Assembly (NCBI RefSeq): GCF_040882075.1
Contig: NZ_JBBEBZ010000049.1
Location: 1-36,390 of the forward strand
DNA length: 36,390 bases
Source of the DNA: Nitriliruptor sp040882075
GTDB lineage: Bacteria; Actinomycetota; Nitriliruptoria; Nitriliruptorales; Nitriliruptoraceae
Direction of reading: 5' to 3'
The notes beneath the pieces are model-generated. The model saw only the letters and a list, made by a program, of their open reading frames with translations. It was not told the origin of the DNA and did no database searches. Both the position numbers and the translations under genes were made by a program. Of the stretch, positions 1 to 8,351 are shown piece after piece (positions within the stretch are counted from its first letter, which is position 1; the number at the start of each line of letters is the position of its first letter).

Positions 1-1
1 C

Positions 2-238
2 CGCCGCCACCACACCCTCGTACACCGCCGCGGCTGGCACCAGACCCTCGACCCCCACGGGACCTACCGGCTCCGCCGCCGCGGCCGGACCTGGACCACC
101 CAGCCCCGCCACGACCAGCAGCTCCCACCACCACCACGACACGACCTCACCGACACCGTCCCCCGCGCCGGCCCCGCGTCGACCGGTTCCGATCCGCCGG
201 CCGTGAGCCTCCCGGTCGGACCACCGCTCCCCTTCTGA
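2..238 (+). CDS. C-terminal end of a DUF222/13E12-type HNH endonuclease (partial)
   Basis: The frame is open from the window edge to TGA at 236-238. The first visible residues are RRHHTLVHRRGWHQTL, followed by DPHGTYRLRRRGRTW. This matches the end of the HNH nuclease domain in the DUF222/13E12 repeat family, where the HNH motif ends as xCRRHHxLVHxxGW and a short beta hairpin follows. The remaining tail is proline-rich and low in complexity. The DUF222 domain, the first His and the Asn of the HNH motif must lie upstream of the window. Members of this family are usually present in many copies in actinobacterial genomes and are presumed mobile or selfish. The gene is on the opposite strand to aspS. 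Confidence 0.72.
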   Translation, partial: RRHHTLVHRRGWHQTLDPHGTYRLRRRGRTWTTQPRHDQQLPPPPRHDLTDTVPRAGPASTGSDPPAVSLPVGPPLPF

Positions 239-553
239 CCCACCGTCCACGGACCACGCTGCCCGTCGCGTCCCATGGCCTCATCCCGCGCCTAGCGCGT
301 CGCACGCCTCACCCCGCCGACCACCGGTCGCGCGGGGTGGAGGCGCGTACCTCGTGCGGGCGTTCGTAGCTCTTCACCGCCCGCCCTCGCGCGCCCTCGC
401 GCGCCGTGGTCCAGGCACCGAGCGTCCTCGTCGACCCGTCGAACCAGCCGAGGTGAGCCCCGACGGGGGCTCGGCAGGCGCCGCCTGCACACCGCGGTGA
501 CGAGCGGACGGGGATGCGTCAGGGCCCAGCGCCGCGTTCGCGCGGCCGAAGCT
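239..553. other. Intergenic stretch without a recognisable gene
   Basis: I see no supported gene on either strand. Open frames here are proline- and arginine-rich and look like GC-bias artefacts. The only repeat is a two-copy 10-mer (GCCCTCGCGC) at about 382-401. Confidence 0.5.
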
Positions 554-601
554 GTAGCGGGGTGCTCGTGTGGCGTCAGCGCCACGTCAGCACCCCGCTA
601 C
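554..601 (-). terminator. Large hairpin downstream of aspS
   Basis: GTAGCGGGGTGCT at 554-566 is perfectly complementary to AGCACCCCGCTAC at 589-601. Inside these 13-bp arms is a second stem, GTGGCG (570-575) with CGCCAC (580-585), around a TCAG loop. It lies 16 bases past the aspS stop codon, as expected for the aspS terminator. There is no U-run, which is common in high-GC actinobacteria. Confidence 0.65.
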
Positions 602-616
602 GGAGAACGGCCGGCG

Positions 617-2461
617 TCAGTCCTTGACGGGCTTCGGGAGCAGGCGGAGGCCGACGTCGCGGAGCGCCGCCTCATCGTGCGGGGCGGGGGCGTCGGTCAT
701 CGGGTCGGCGCCCGACTGGGTCTTCGGGAACGCGATGACCTCGCGGATCGAGTCCTCGCCGCAGATCAGCATCACCAGGCGGTCGAGGCCCGGGGCGATC
801 CCGCAGTGCGGGGGCACGCCGTACCGGAAGCCGCGGAGCAGGAACCCGAACTTGTCCTCGGCGGCCTCGTCGGAGATGCCGAGGAAGCGGAACACCCGGC
901 GCTGCAGCTCGGCGTCGTGGATACGGACGGACCCCGACGCGAGCTCGACGCCGTTCAGCACGATGTCGTACGCGCGGGTGGTCGCCTCGCCCGGGCGCTG
1001 TTCGAAGTCGTCGAGGAACTCCGGCGCCGGCGCGGTGAACGGGTGGTGGTTCGGCACCCAGCCGGCGGAGTTCGCGGCGGTCGGGTCGTCGGACTCGGCC
1101 GCCGGGTCGAACATCGGCGGTTCGACGACCCAGACGAACTCCCAGCGCCCGGATCCGCTCCCGCCCTCCCCGATCAACCCGCGTTCCTCAGCCAGGGCGC
1201 CCCGGAGCGCCCCCATCAGCTGCCGCGCGAAGCGGGTCGGACCGGCTCCGAAGAAGACCGCGTCGCCGACGTTGGCCTCGGTCTCGGCGAGCAGACCCGC
1301 CACCTCGGCGTCGGACATGAACTTGGTCAGCGGGCTCCGCAACGTCGGGGTGTCCCCCTCGCCGGGCTCCACGACGCCCCAGGCCAGGCCCTTGGCGCCA
1401 CGACGCTTGGCCCACTCGGTCCACTCGTCGAACTGCTTGCGGGTCAGATCGCCACCGCCCGGGAGCGCGACCGCGATGACCGACCCGCCATCGTCGAGGA
1501 CGCCCTTGAACACACCCACCTCGGTGTCGGCGAAGACCCCGCCGAGGTCGGCGAGCTCCATCCCGAAGCGCAGGTCGGGCTTGTCCGACCCGAAGCGGCG
1601 CATCGACTCGGAGAAGGTGATGCGCGGGAACGGGGTGTGGAGCGGCTCACCCAGGACCTCGTCCCAGATCTCGACGAACATCTCCTCCATGAGCGAGTAG
1701 ATGTCCTCCTCGTCACCGAAGGAGAGCTCGAGGTCGAGCTGAGTGAACTCGGGCTGCCGGTCGGCCCGCAGGTTCTCGTCCCGGAAGCAGCGGGCGATCT
1801 GGTAGTAGCGCTCGATGCCGGCGACCATCAGCAGCTGCTTGAACAGCTGCGGGGACTGCGGCAGCGCGTAGGTCTCCCCCGGCTGGAGGCGGGACGGCAC
1901 CAGGAAGTCGCGCGCGCCCTCGGGCGTCGGGCGGGTCAGCTGCGGGGTCTCGACGTCGAGGAAGCCGTTGCGCTCCATCACCCGTCGGATGATCGAGGTG
2001 GTGCGGGCGCGGACCTCGAGGTTGTGCAGCATCCGCGGGCGCCGCAGGTCCACGTAGCGGTGGACGAGCCGGAGCTCCTCGGACACGTCGATGCTGTCCT
2101 CGACCGGGAACGGCGGGGTCTCGGCGATCGACAGCACCTCGACGGAGGTGGCGGCGACCTCGACGTCACCGGAGGGGAGCTTGTCGTTGCGCATCCCCTC
2201 GGGCCGCATCCGGACCTCACCGGTGATCCGCAGCACCCACTCGGAGCGCACGCGGTGGGCGGCCTCGAGCGCGTCCGACGCGGTCGGATCGGCCACGACC
2301 TGGACGATGCCGGCGCGGTCGCGCAGGTCGAGGAAGGCCACGCCGCCGTGATCGCGACGGTTATCGACCCAACCGGCGATCGTGACGGTCTCGCCGGCGT
2401 GCTCGGCACGCAGGTCGCCGCCGGCGGCGGAGCGCATGGCGCCGTGGGGGGTGATGCTCAC
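617..2461 (-). CDS. aspS: Aspartyl-tRNA synthetase, probably the non-discriminating type
   Basis: This class II synthetase charges tRNA-Asp, and probably tRNA-Asn, with aspartate in the cytoplasm. At 614 residues it has the bacterial form: an N-terminal OB-fold anticodon domain (about 15-115), class II motif 2 with FRDENLRADRQPEFTQ at 226-241, an inserted GAD domain (about 300-420), and motif 3 with GLDRLVML near the C-terminus. The anticodon-domain sequence WVDNRRDHGG carries His38 where E. coli AspRS has Leu (RRDLGS). A His here is associated with synthetases that also accept tRNA-Asn and feed the GatCAB amidotransferase. The start is GTG; an ATG eight codons downstream (2437) would also fit the family. 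It lies 53 bases after hisS, probably in the same transcript, and ends at a strong hairpin. Confidence 0.95.
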   Translation of the reverse strand: MSITPHGAMRSAAGGDLRAEHAGETVTIAGWVDNRRDHGGVAFLDLRDRAGIVQVVADPTASDALEAAHRVRSEWVLRITGEVRMRPEGMRNDKLPSGDVEVAATSVEVLSIAETPPFPVEDSIDVSEELRLVHRYVDLRRPRMLHNLEVRARTTSIIRRVMERNGFLDVETPQLTRPTPEGARDFLVPSRLQPGETYALPQSPQLFKQLLMVAGIERYYQIARCFRDENLRADRQPEFTQLDLELSFGDEEDIYSLMEEMFVEIWDEVLGEPLHTPFPRITFSESMRRFGSDKPDLRFGMELADLGGVFADTEVGVFKGVLDDGGSVIAVALPGGGDLTRKQFDEWTEWAKRRGAKGLAWGVVEPGEGDTPTLRSPLTKFMSDAEVAGLLAETEANVGDAVFFGAGPTRFARQLMGALRGALAEERGLIGEGGSGSGRWEFVWVVEPPMFDPAAESDDPTAANSAGWVPNHHPFTAPAPEFLDDFEQRPGEATTRAYDIVLNGVELASGSVRIHDAELQRRVFRFLGISDEAAEDKFGFLLRGFRYGVPPHCGIAPGLDRLVMLICGEDSIREVIAFPKTQSGADPMTDAPAPHDEAALRDVGLRLLPKPVKD

Positions 2462-2514
2462 GTCGGGCTCGATGCTCGGTGGGACGGAAGGGTCGGGGCG
2501 GGTCGGACGCAGCT

Positions 2515-3837
2515 TCAGCGTCCGAGGATGGCCCCGAGGGAGGCAGGAAGCTCGCTCTCGGCGACGGTGGTCTGGTCGCCGGAGCGCAGGTCCTTGAGGG
2601 CGACCGTACCGGCGGCGCGTTCGTCGGCCCCGCGGATGACCGCCGTGCGGGCACCGCGACGGTCGGCACGCTTGAGCTGCTTGCCGAGCTTGCCGCCACC
2701 GACCTCGAGGTCGACCGAGAAGCCGGCGCCCCGTAGGCGCTGTGCCATCGCCACCGCGTCCGCCGCACCGTCCTCGTCCATGACGGTCACGACCACGTCG
2801 GGCGCGTCGAGATCGGCCGCCTCGTCGGCGGTTTCCTGCTGTTCGAGCAGGAGCAGGATCCGCTCGATACCGAGGCTGCCACCGGTGGCCGGCACGTCGT
2901 TCGACTGGAACATGCCGATCAGCCCGTCGTAGCGGCCACCCGCCGCGATCGTGACCGCCAGCGCGTCGTGCACCACCTCGAAGACCGGCCCGGTGTAGTA
3001 CGACAACCCACGGGCGAGGACGGGCGCGTAGACCAGCTGCCCGCCCGGCACGTCGCCGGCGAGGTCGAGGACGCGGTCCACCTCGGCGAGCCCGGCGCGG
3101 CCACGGTCGGTGCCGGCCAGCCGGTCACGGACCGCAGCGTCGAGGTCGCCCGACCCGAGATCGTCGGCGATGGCGGTGACCACGTCGGTCGGTACATCAC
3201 GCTCGCGGAGCTCGGCGGCCACGCCGTCCACGCCGATCTTGTCGAGCTTGTCGAGCGCGACGAGCACGTCGGTCTCGGCGGCATCGGGCAGGCCGTAGCT
3301 CTCGACGAGCCCGGCGAGCGCCTTCCGCGAGTTGAGCTGCACCCGGAACCCGGACAGGCCGAGCGAGTCGAGCACGTCGGCGACGGCCACGAGGGTCGCG
3401 GCGTCGGCCAGCAGCGAGTCCGAGCCGACGGTGTCGACATCGCACTGGAAGAACTCGCGGTAGCGCCCCTTGCCGGGACGGTCCGCCCGCCAGACCGGGG
3501 CGATGTGGTACCGCTTGAACGGCGTCGGCAGCTGCGATCCGTAGCGCGCCACGACGCGGGCGAGCGGCACGGTCAGGTCGTAGCGGAGCGCGAGATCGGC
3601 GTCGCCGGAGGCCTCGTGTTCACCGCGGCGCAGGATCTTGAAGATCAGCTGGTCGCCCTCCTCGCCGTACTTGCCGGTGAGGACCTCGAGCCGTTCGAAC
3701 GCCGGGGTGTCCAGCGGGGCGAACCCGTGCCGGCGGAAGACGTCGCGGATGGTGGCGAAGGCGCGCTCGCGCCGAGCGACCTCGGCGGGCAGGAAGTCGC
3801 GGGTGCCGGAGGGCGGGTTGGCGTCGATGGTGGCCAC
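2515..3837 (-). CDS. hisS: Histidyl-tRNA synthetase
   Basis: This class II synthetase attaches histidine to tRNA-His. The 440 residues begin with the typical PPSGTRDFLPAEVARRE. The catalytic core includes RYDLTVPLARVVARYG, the motif-2 segment VWRADRPGKGRYREFFQCD, a histidine-binding segment ARGLSYYTGPVFE in place of the common RGLDYY, then GGRYDGL and motif 3 (SLGIERILLLLE). The C-terminal 90 residues form the anticodon-binding alpha/beta domain. The GRYREFFQCDVDTVG stretch is closer to eukaryotic and some environmental bacterial HisRS than to the E. coli GRYRQFHQ form. The GTG start at 3837 is 42 bases after the hydrolase gene. In many actinobacteria hisS sits between a glyoxalase II-like gene and aspS, as here. 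Confidence 0.95.
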   Translation of the reverse strand: MATIDANPPSGTRDFLPAEVARRERAFATIRDVFRRHGFAPLDTPAFERLEVLTGKYGEEGDQLIFKILRRGEHEASGDADLALRYDLTVPLARVVARYGSQLPTPFKRYHIAPVWRADRPGKGRYREFFQCDVDTVGSDSLLADAATLVAVADVLDSLGLSGFRVQLNSRKALAGLVESYGLPDAAETDVLVALDKLDKIGVDGVAAELRERDVPTDVVTAIADDLGSGDLDAAVRDRLAGTDRGRAGLAEVDRVLDLAGDVPGGQLVYAPVLARGLSYYTGPVFEVVHDALAVTIAAGGRYDGLIGMFQSNDVPATGGSLGIERILLLLEQQETADEAADLDAPDVVVTVMDEDGAADAVAMAQRLRGAGFSVDLEVGGGKLGKQLKRADRRGARTAVIRGADERAAGTVALKDLRSGDQTTVAESELPASLGAILGR

Positions 3838-3879
3838 GGGGACCTCGAGGTGGTGGAGGGAGCGACGGACGGCGGCGTC

Positions 3880-4614
3880 TCAGCCGTGGCGGGCGATCGC
3901 CTGGTGCAGGAACGGGTTGGAGGCTCGCTCGCGCCCGACAGTGGTGTCCGGTCCGTGGCCGCTGAGGATGAGGGTGTCGTCACCGAGTGGCACCACGGTC
4001 TCGACCAGCGAGCGCAGCAAGCGGTCGCCGTCGCCGCGGGGGAAGTCGCTGCGGCCCACCGACCCCGCGAAGATCAGGTCGCCCGAGAACAGCACCTGGT
4101 CGGTGGCCACGTCGGCATCGCCGAGCGCGAAGCTCACGGGCACGTCCCCGAAGCTGCGGCCGAGGTAGGTCACGTGGCCGGGAGTGTGGCCCGGGTTGTG
4201 GTGGACCCGGTAGGTGGTCCCGGCGAGCGTGACGTCGTCGCCGTCCGCCACGTCGCGCAGGTGGTCGGTCGGCGGGTCCCACGTCAGCCCGAACTGCTGC
4301 TGGAGCAGCTCGGGTGGGGCACCGAACGCGGCGGCCGGGTCGTCCCAGATCCACCGGTCGTCGGGGTGGAGCAGGACGGGGACGTCGAGCTCACGCGCGA
4401 GCTGCGGGACACCCCAGACGTGGTCGAGGTGCCCGTGGGTGAGGGCGATCGCTTCACAGGTCACCCCCGCCTGGCTGAGCAGCTGCGGGACGGCCTCCTC
4501 GGCCCCCTCCCCCGGGTCGACGACGATGGCGGTACCCGCCGCCCGATCGCCCACGACGAAGCAGTTGGTCTGCCACCGCCCGAGCGGCACGCCGAGCACG
4601 AACCGATCGGTCAC
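3880..4614 (-). CDS. Metallo-beta-lactamase-fold hydrolase, glyoxalase II-like
   Basis: The 244-residue protein has the zinc-binding metallo-beta-lactamase signature: HGHLDH at about residues 60-65, a metal-ligand His in NPGHTPGHVTYLG, SGDLIFAGSVGRSDFP with the bridging Asp, and a final metal His in LSGHGPDTTVGRERASNPFL. The sequence around the last two motifs is typical of the short glyoxalase II/YcbL group, which hydrolyses thioesters such as S-D-lactoylglutathione or related thiols. Actinobacteria usually lack glutathione, so the true substrate is uncertain and may be a mycothiol-type thioester. Its position next to hisS is conserved in actinobacteria. It starts with GTG at 4614, with an inverted repeat about 40 bases upstream. 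Confidence 0.85.
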   Translation of the reverse strand: MTDRFVLGVPLGRWQTNCFVVGDRAAGTAIVVDPGEGAEEAVPQLLSQAGVTCEAIALTHGHLDHVWGVPQLARELDVPVLLHPDDRWIWDDPAAAFGAPPELLQQQFGLTWDPPTDHLRDVADGDDVTLAGTTYRVHHNPGHTPGHVTYLGRSFGDVPVSFALGDADVATDQVLFSGDLIFAGSVGRSDFPRGDGDRLLRSLVETVVPLGDDTLILSGHGPDTTVGRERASNPFLHQAIARHG

Positions 4615-4650
4615 GGGCGCTGCTCCTTCGAGGTTCTCGTCACGACGTCC

Positions 4651-4672
4651 GCGAGGCTAGCGGGAGCCTCGC
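4651..4672. promoter_or_regulatory. Inverted repeat between divergent genes
   Basis: GCGAGGCT (4651-4658) and AGCCTCGC (4665-4672) form a perfect 8-bp dyad with a 6-base spacer, between the hydrolase (minus, start 4614) and the alcohol dehydrogenase (plus, start 4805). A TAnnnT hexamer (TAGCCT on the minus strand, 4654-4659) lies inside it and could be the hydrolase -10 box. This makes the dyad a possible operator. The evidence is by position only. Confidence 0.3.
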
Positions 4673-4804
4673 AACGCCCTCCCGACGGGACCTCCTCCTC
4701 TGGCCGCAGCTGCCCCGATGAACCAGGCTCGACGCAACACCCCCCGGGAGCCGGTGGGTGCCCGTGACCGCGCCGACCGTGCGCGCCACGGCAGGAGGCA
4801 CGAC

Positions 4805-5845
4805 GTGAAGGCCATCGTCTACCACGGCCCCGGCGACAAGCGCTGGGAAGAGGTCCCCGACCCGAAGCTCATCGACGACACCGACGCGATCGTCCGCGTC
4901 GACGCCGTCACCATCTGCGGCACCGACCTGCACATCCTGAAGGGCGACGTGCCCACGGTCACCGAGGGCCGCATCCTCGGCCACGAGGCCGTCGGCACGG
5001 TCGATCAGGTCGGTGCCGGCGTCAAGAACGTCGCGGTCGGCGACCGTGTGCTCGTGTCCTGCATCACCGCCTGTGGCCGGTGCGACTACTGCCGGACCGG
5101 CAGCTACAGCCAGTGCCTCGGCGGTGGCGGGTGGATCCTCGGTCACACCATCGACGGCACCCAGGCCGAGCTGGTCCGTGTCCCGTTCGCTGACACCTCG
5201 ACCCACCCGGTCCCCGACGGGGTCGCCGACGAGCAGCTGCTCATGCTCGCCGACATCCTCCCGACGGGCTTCGAGGTGGGCGTGCTCAACGGCCAGGTCC
5301 AGCCGGGTGCGGTCGTCGCCGTCGTCGGCGCTGGCCCGATCGGTCTGTCGGCGATGCAGGGTTCGCAGCTGTTCGGTCCGAGCCGGATCATCGCGATCGA
5401 CCTCGAGCCACAGCGTCTCGAGGCGGCCAAGAAGTTCGGTGCGGACGTCACGATCAACAACCGGCTCGAGGATCCGGTCGCGGAGGTGATGGCGCTCACC
5501 GACGGGCTCGGCGCGGACGTCGTCATCGAGGCGGTCGGCTACCCCGCGACCTTCGAGCTGTGCACGGAACTGGTGCGGCCCGGTGGCCGAGTCGCCAACG
5601 TCGGTGTCCACGGCGAGCCGGCGACGCTGCACCTCGAGAAGCTCTGGATCAAGAACGTGACCATCACGACCGGTCTGGTCGATACATCCTCCACGCCGAA
5701 GCTGCTCAAGCTCATCGCCGCCGGACGTATCGACCCGTCGCCGTTCGTCACCCACCGCTTCGCGATGGCCGACTTCATCGACGCCTACGACGTGTTCGCC
5801 CGCGCGGGCGAGACGGGCGCGCTGAAGGTCGTGCTCACCCCGTGA
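4805..5845 (+). CDS. Zinc-dependent alcohol dehydrogenase (MDR superfamily)
   Basis: This medium-chain dehydrogenase probably oxidises a secondary alcohol or reduces a ketone/aldehyde with NAD(H). Starting at GTG 4805 gives 346 residues. That start follows a perfect AGGAGG (4793-4798) by six bases and begins MKAIVYHGPG, the usual family start. Catalytic zinc ligands are visible as Cys in TICGTDLH and His-Glu in GHEAVG. The structural zinc lobe is CGRCDYCRTGSYSQC. The Rossmann fold has VAVVGAGPIG, and an Asp ending the second strand (IIAIDLEPQR) favours NAD over NADP. Overall it resembles isopropanol/butanediol-type enzymes. It is a lone plus-strand gene at the place where M. tuberculosis has ppiB, so it may be a lineage-specific insertion into a conserved block. 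Confidence 0.88.
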   Translation: MKAIVYHGPGDKRWEEVPDPKLIDDTDAIVRVDAVTICGTDLHILKGDVPTVTEGRILGHEAVGTVDQVGAGVKNVAVGDRVLVSCITACGRCDYCRTGSYSQCLGGGGWILGHTIDGTQAELVRVPFADTSTHPVPDGVADEQLLMLADILPTGFEVGVLNGQVQPGAVVAVVGAGPIGLSAMQGSQLFGPSRIIAIDLEPQRLEAAKKFGADVTINNRLEDPVAEVMALTDGLGADVVIEAVGYPATFELCTELVRPGGRVANVGVHGEPATLHLEKLWIKNVTITTGLVDTSSTPKLLKLIAAGRIDPSPFVTHRFAMADFIDAYDVFARAGETGALKVVLTP

Positions 5846-5885
5846 CACGCGGCGCGGTGCAGCCGGCCGCGCCGTCGCCGGAGGT

Positions 5886-5913
5886 CCGGACCCCACCGAA
5901 CGGGGCGGTCCGG
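5886..5913. terminator. Bidirectional terminator between convergent genes
   Basis: CCGGACC (5886-5892) pairs with GGTCCGG (5907-5913), and partial GC pairing continues inside the loop. It lies between the alcohol dehydrogenase stop (5845) and the relA stop (5921), which converge, so it could serve both transcripts. Confidence 0.6.
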
Positions 5914-5920
5914 CCCCCGT

Positions 5921-8179
5921 TCAGGCGCGGGCACCGGCCTCGCTGCGCGTGCCGGTGCCGCTGCCGGTGCCGGCTCCCTTCGGGACCACGCGGTAGGCGT
6001 CGTAGACCCCCTCGACGCGGCGGACGCTGCGCAGCGCGTACTCGAGGTGGGTCGGGTCGCCGAGCTCGAAATGGAAGCGCAGGACCGCGACGCGATCCCG
6101 GCGTGTGGCCACCTGCGCCGAGGTGATGTTGATGTGCAGGTCGCCGAGGACGGCGGTGATGTCCCGCAGCAGGTGCTTGCGGTCGAACGCCTCGATCTGG
6201 ACCTGCACGAGGAAGGTGGCGGTCTGCTCGCCGGACCAGCCGACGGGCACGAACCGGTCGTCCTCGCCGGCCCGGAGATCGGCGACGTTCGAACAGTCCT
6301 CGCGGTGGACCGACACGCCCCGCCCGCGGGTGACGAACCCGACGATGTCGTCGCCCGGCACCGGGGTGCAGCAACGGGCGAGCTTGACCAGCATGCTCGA
6401 GTCGCCCTCGACGGTGACGTCGTCGCCGGAGCCCTGACCGATCCGGATCGGCGCCGCCTGGGTCGGCAGGTCGGAGATCTCGGGCTCGGGCTCGACGACG
6501 TCGGTGAGCGCGGTGACCACCTGGGTGACGACCGTGCCGGGAGCGAGGTGGCCCTCGCCGACGGCTCGGAACAGCGCTTCGGTGCCCTTGTAGTTGAGCT
6601 CGGTGGCGGCGTCGGCCAGCTCGCCGGAGGCCATCACCCGGGCGTAGGTGATGCCCTTGCGGCGCAGGGCCCGGGTGATCGCGTCCCGGCCGCGACCGAT
6701 CGCGTCCTCGCGCCGTTCGCGGTTGAAGTGGGCCCGGATCTTGGACTGGGCACGGGTCGATGCCGCCAGCTTGAGCCAGTCGCGGGACGGACCAGCGTCC
6801 TCGGCCTTGGAGGTCAGCACCTCGATGACGTCGCCGTTGACCAGCACGTGTTCGAGCGGGACGAGGCGGCCGTTGACGCGTGCGCCGATGCAGCGGTGGC
6901 CGACCTCGGTGTGGACCGCGTACGCGAAGTCGATCGGGGTGGCCCCGGCGGGCAACCCCATGACGTCACCCTTCGGGGTGAAGACGAACACCTCATCGGC
7001 GTACAGGTCGATCTTCAGCGACTCGAGGTAGTCACCCGGTTCGTCGACCTCGGCCTGCCACTCGAGGATCTGTTCGATCCACGGCAGCTCACCGGTGGTG
7101 TTGGCGTCCCCGGTGCTGTTGCCCCGAGCGCCGTCCTTGTACATCCAGTGCGCCGCGACACCGAACTCGGCGGTGTGGTGCATGGCCCGGGTACGGATCT
7201 GCACCTCGAGCGGCTGACCCTTCGGCCCGATCACCGCCGTGTGCAGCGACTGGTAGAGGTTGACCTTCGGCATCGCGATGTAGTCCTTGAAGCGGCCGGG
7301 GACCGGCCGCCAGGACGCGTGCAGCTGCCCGAGCACCGCGTAGCAGTCACGCACGGAGTTCACGATGACGCGCACCCCGACGAGGTCGTAGATCTCGTCG
7401 AACTCCTTGCCCCGCAGCACCATCTTCTCGTAGATCGAGAAGTAGTGCTTCGGACGGCCGGTGACGTCCCCGCGGACCTTCAGCTCCTTGAGCTGGTCGC
7501 GGATGGAGGTCATCACCTCCTCGATGTAGGCCTCGCGTTCGGGGTTGCGGTCCTCGACCATCGCCACGATCTCGTCGTAGCGCTTGGGGTGCAACGTCCG
7601 GAACCCGTGATCCTCGAGCCGCAGCTTGAACTGCTGCATACCGAGGCGGTGCGCCAGCGGCGCGTAGATGTCGAGCGTCTCCTGCGCGATCCGCTTCTGC
7701 TTGTCGCGCGGCATGTGCCCGATGGTCTCCATGTTGTGGAGACGGTCGGCGAGCTTGATGACCAGGACCCGGATGTCCTTGGCCATCGCCATGATCATCT
7801 TGCGGAGCGTCTCGGCCTGCTGCTCCTCCTTGGACTCGACCCGGATCCGGTCGAGCTTGGTCACCCCGTCGACGAGGTGGGCGACCTCAGCACCGAAGCC
7901 GGCGGTGATGTCGTCGAGCGAGGCGACGGTGTCCTCGACCACGTCGTGGAGGAGCGCGGCGACCAGGGTGGCGGTGCCGAGGCCGAGCTCGGCGAGCTCG
8001 GTGGCGACCGCGACCGGGTGGGTGATGTAGGCCTCACCCGAGCGGCGCGTCTGCCCCTCGTGCATCACGTGGGCGTACCGGTAGGCACGGACCACGTCCC
8101 GGACATCGGCCTTCCCCCCGGCGGCGCGGATGGCCTGGGCGAGCCCCTCGAGCTCGGCGGGGGTGTCGCCGCGGCGCAC
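5921..8179 (-). CDS. relA: Bifunctional (p)ppGpp synthetase/hydrolase
   Basis: This long RelA/SpoT homologue makes and degrades the stringent-response alarmone. The hydrolase HD domain is intact (His54, then HDVVEDT at 78-84). In the synthetase domain, RFKDYIAMPK carries the RxKD signature of bifunctional enzymes, followed by YQSLHTAVIGP and the EVQIRT segment. Then come a TGS domain (EVFVFTPKGDVMGLPAGAT), a zinc-finger region (RCCTPVPGDDIVGFVTRGRG) and a C-terminal ACT domain (about 665-735). The GTG at 8179 is the first standard start, but the frame stays open upstream to a stop near 8314 and encodes a plausible segment, TGVKGVLTNLPLV, with no ATG, GTG or TTG. The true start may lie further upstream. 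A TACGCT box at 8328-8333 could be its -10. Confidence 0.95.
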   Translation of the reverse strand: MRRGDTPAELEGLAQAIRAAGGKADVRDVVRAYRYAHVMHEGQTRRSGEAYITHPVAVATELAELGLGTATLVAALLHDVVEDTVASLDDITAGFGAEVAHLVDGVTKLDRIRVESKEEQQAETLRKMIMAMAKDIRVLVIKLADRLHNMETIGHMPRDKQKRIAQETLDIYAPLAHRLGMQQFKLRLEDHGFRTLHPKRYDEIVAMVEDRNPEREAYIEEVMTSIRDQLKELKVRGDVTGRPKHYFSIYEKMVLRGKEFDEIYDLVGVRVIVNSVRDCYAVLGQLHASWRPVPGRFKDYIAMPKVNLYQSLHTAVIGPKGQPLEVQIRTRAMHHTAEFGVAAHWMYKDGARGNSTGDANTTGELPWIEQILEWQAEVDEPGDYLESLKIDLYADEVFVFTPKGDVMGLPAGATPIDFAYAVHTEVGHRCIGARVNGRLVPLEHVLVNGDVIEVLTSKAEDAGPSRDWLKLAASTRAQSKIRAHFNRERREDAIGRGRDAITRALRRKGITYARVMASGELADAATELNYKGTEALFRAVGEGHLAPGTVVTQVVTALTDVVEPEPEISDLPTQAAPIRIGQGSGDDVTVEGDSSMLVKLARCCTPVPGDDIVGFVTRGRGVSVHREDCSNVADLRAGEDDRFVPVGWSGEQTATFLVQVQIEAFDRKHLLRDITAVLGDLHINITSAQVATRRDRVAVLRFHFELGDPTHLEYALRSVRRVEGVYDAYRVVPKGAGTGSGTGTRSEAGARA

Positions 8180-8327
8180 CAGCGGCAGGTTGGTCAGGAC
8201 CCCCTTGACCCCGGTCGGACGCGCGGGCGGCAGCGGCGCGGACCGTGGTTCGCGCGCCGTGGGGGTGCCGGTCTCCGGTTCCGTCGCGATCCTCCGCTGT
8301 CCCCGGCCGTGTCACGGGCCAGGTTCG

Positions 8328-8333
8328 AGCGTA
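8328..8333 (-). promoter_or_regulatory. Candidate -10 box for relA
   Basis: TACGCT on the minus strand fits the actinobacterial TAnnnT -10 consensus and lies in the gap between the HD gene and relA. No convincing -35 is visible. The same hexamer occurs ahead of pdxS, thrS and the anti-sigma gene in this window. Confidence 0.4.
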
Positions 8334-8351
8334 CCGTCGGCCGGACGGCGC

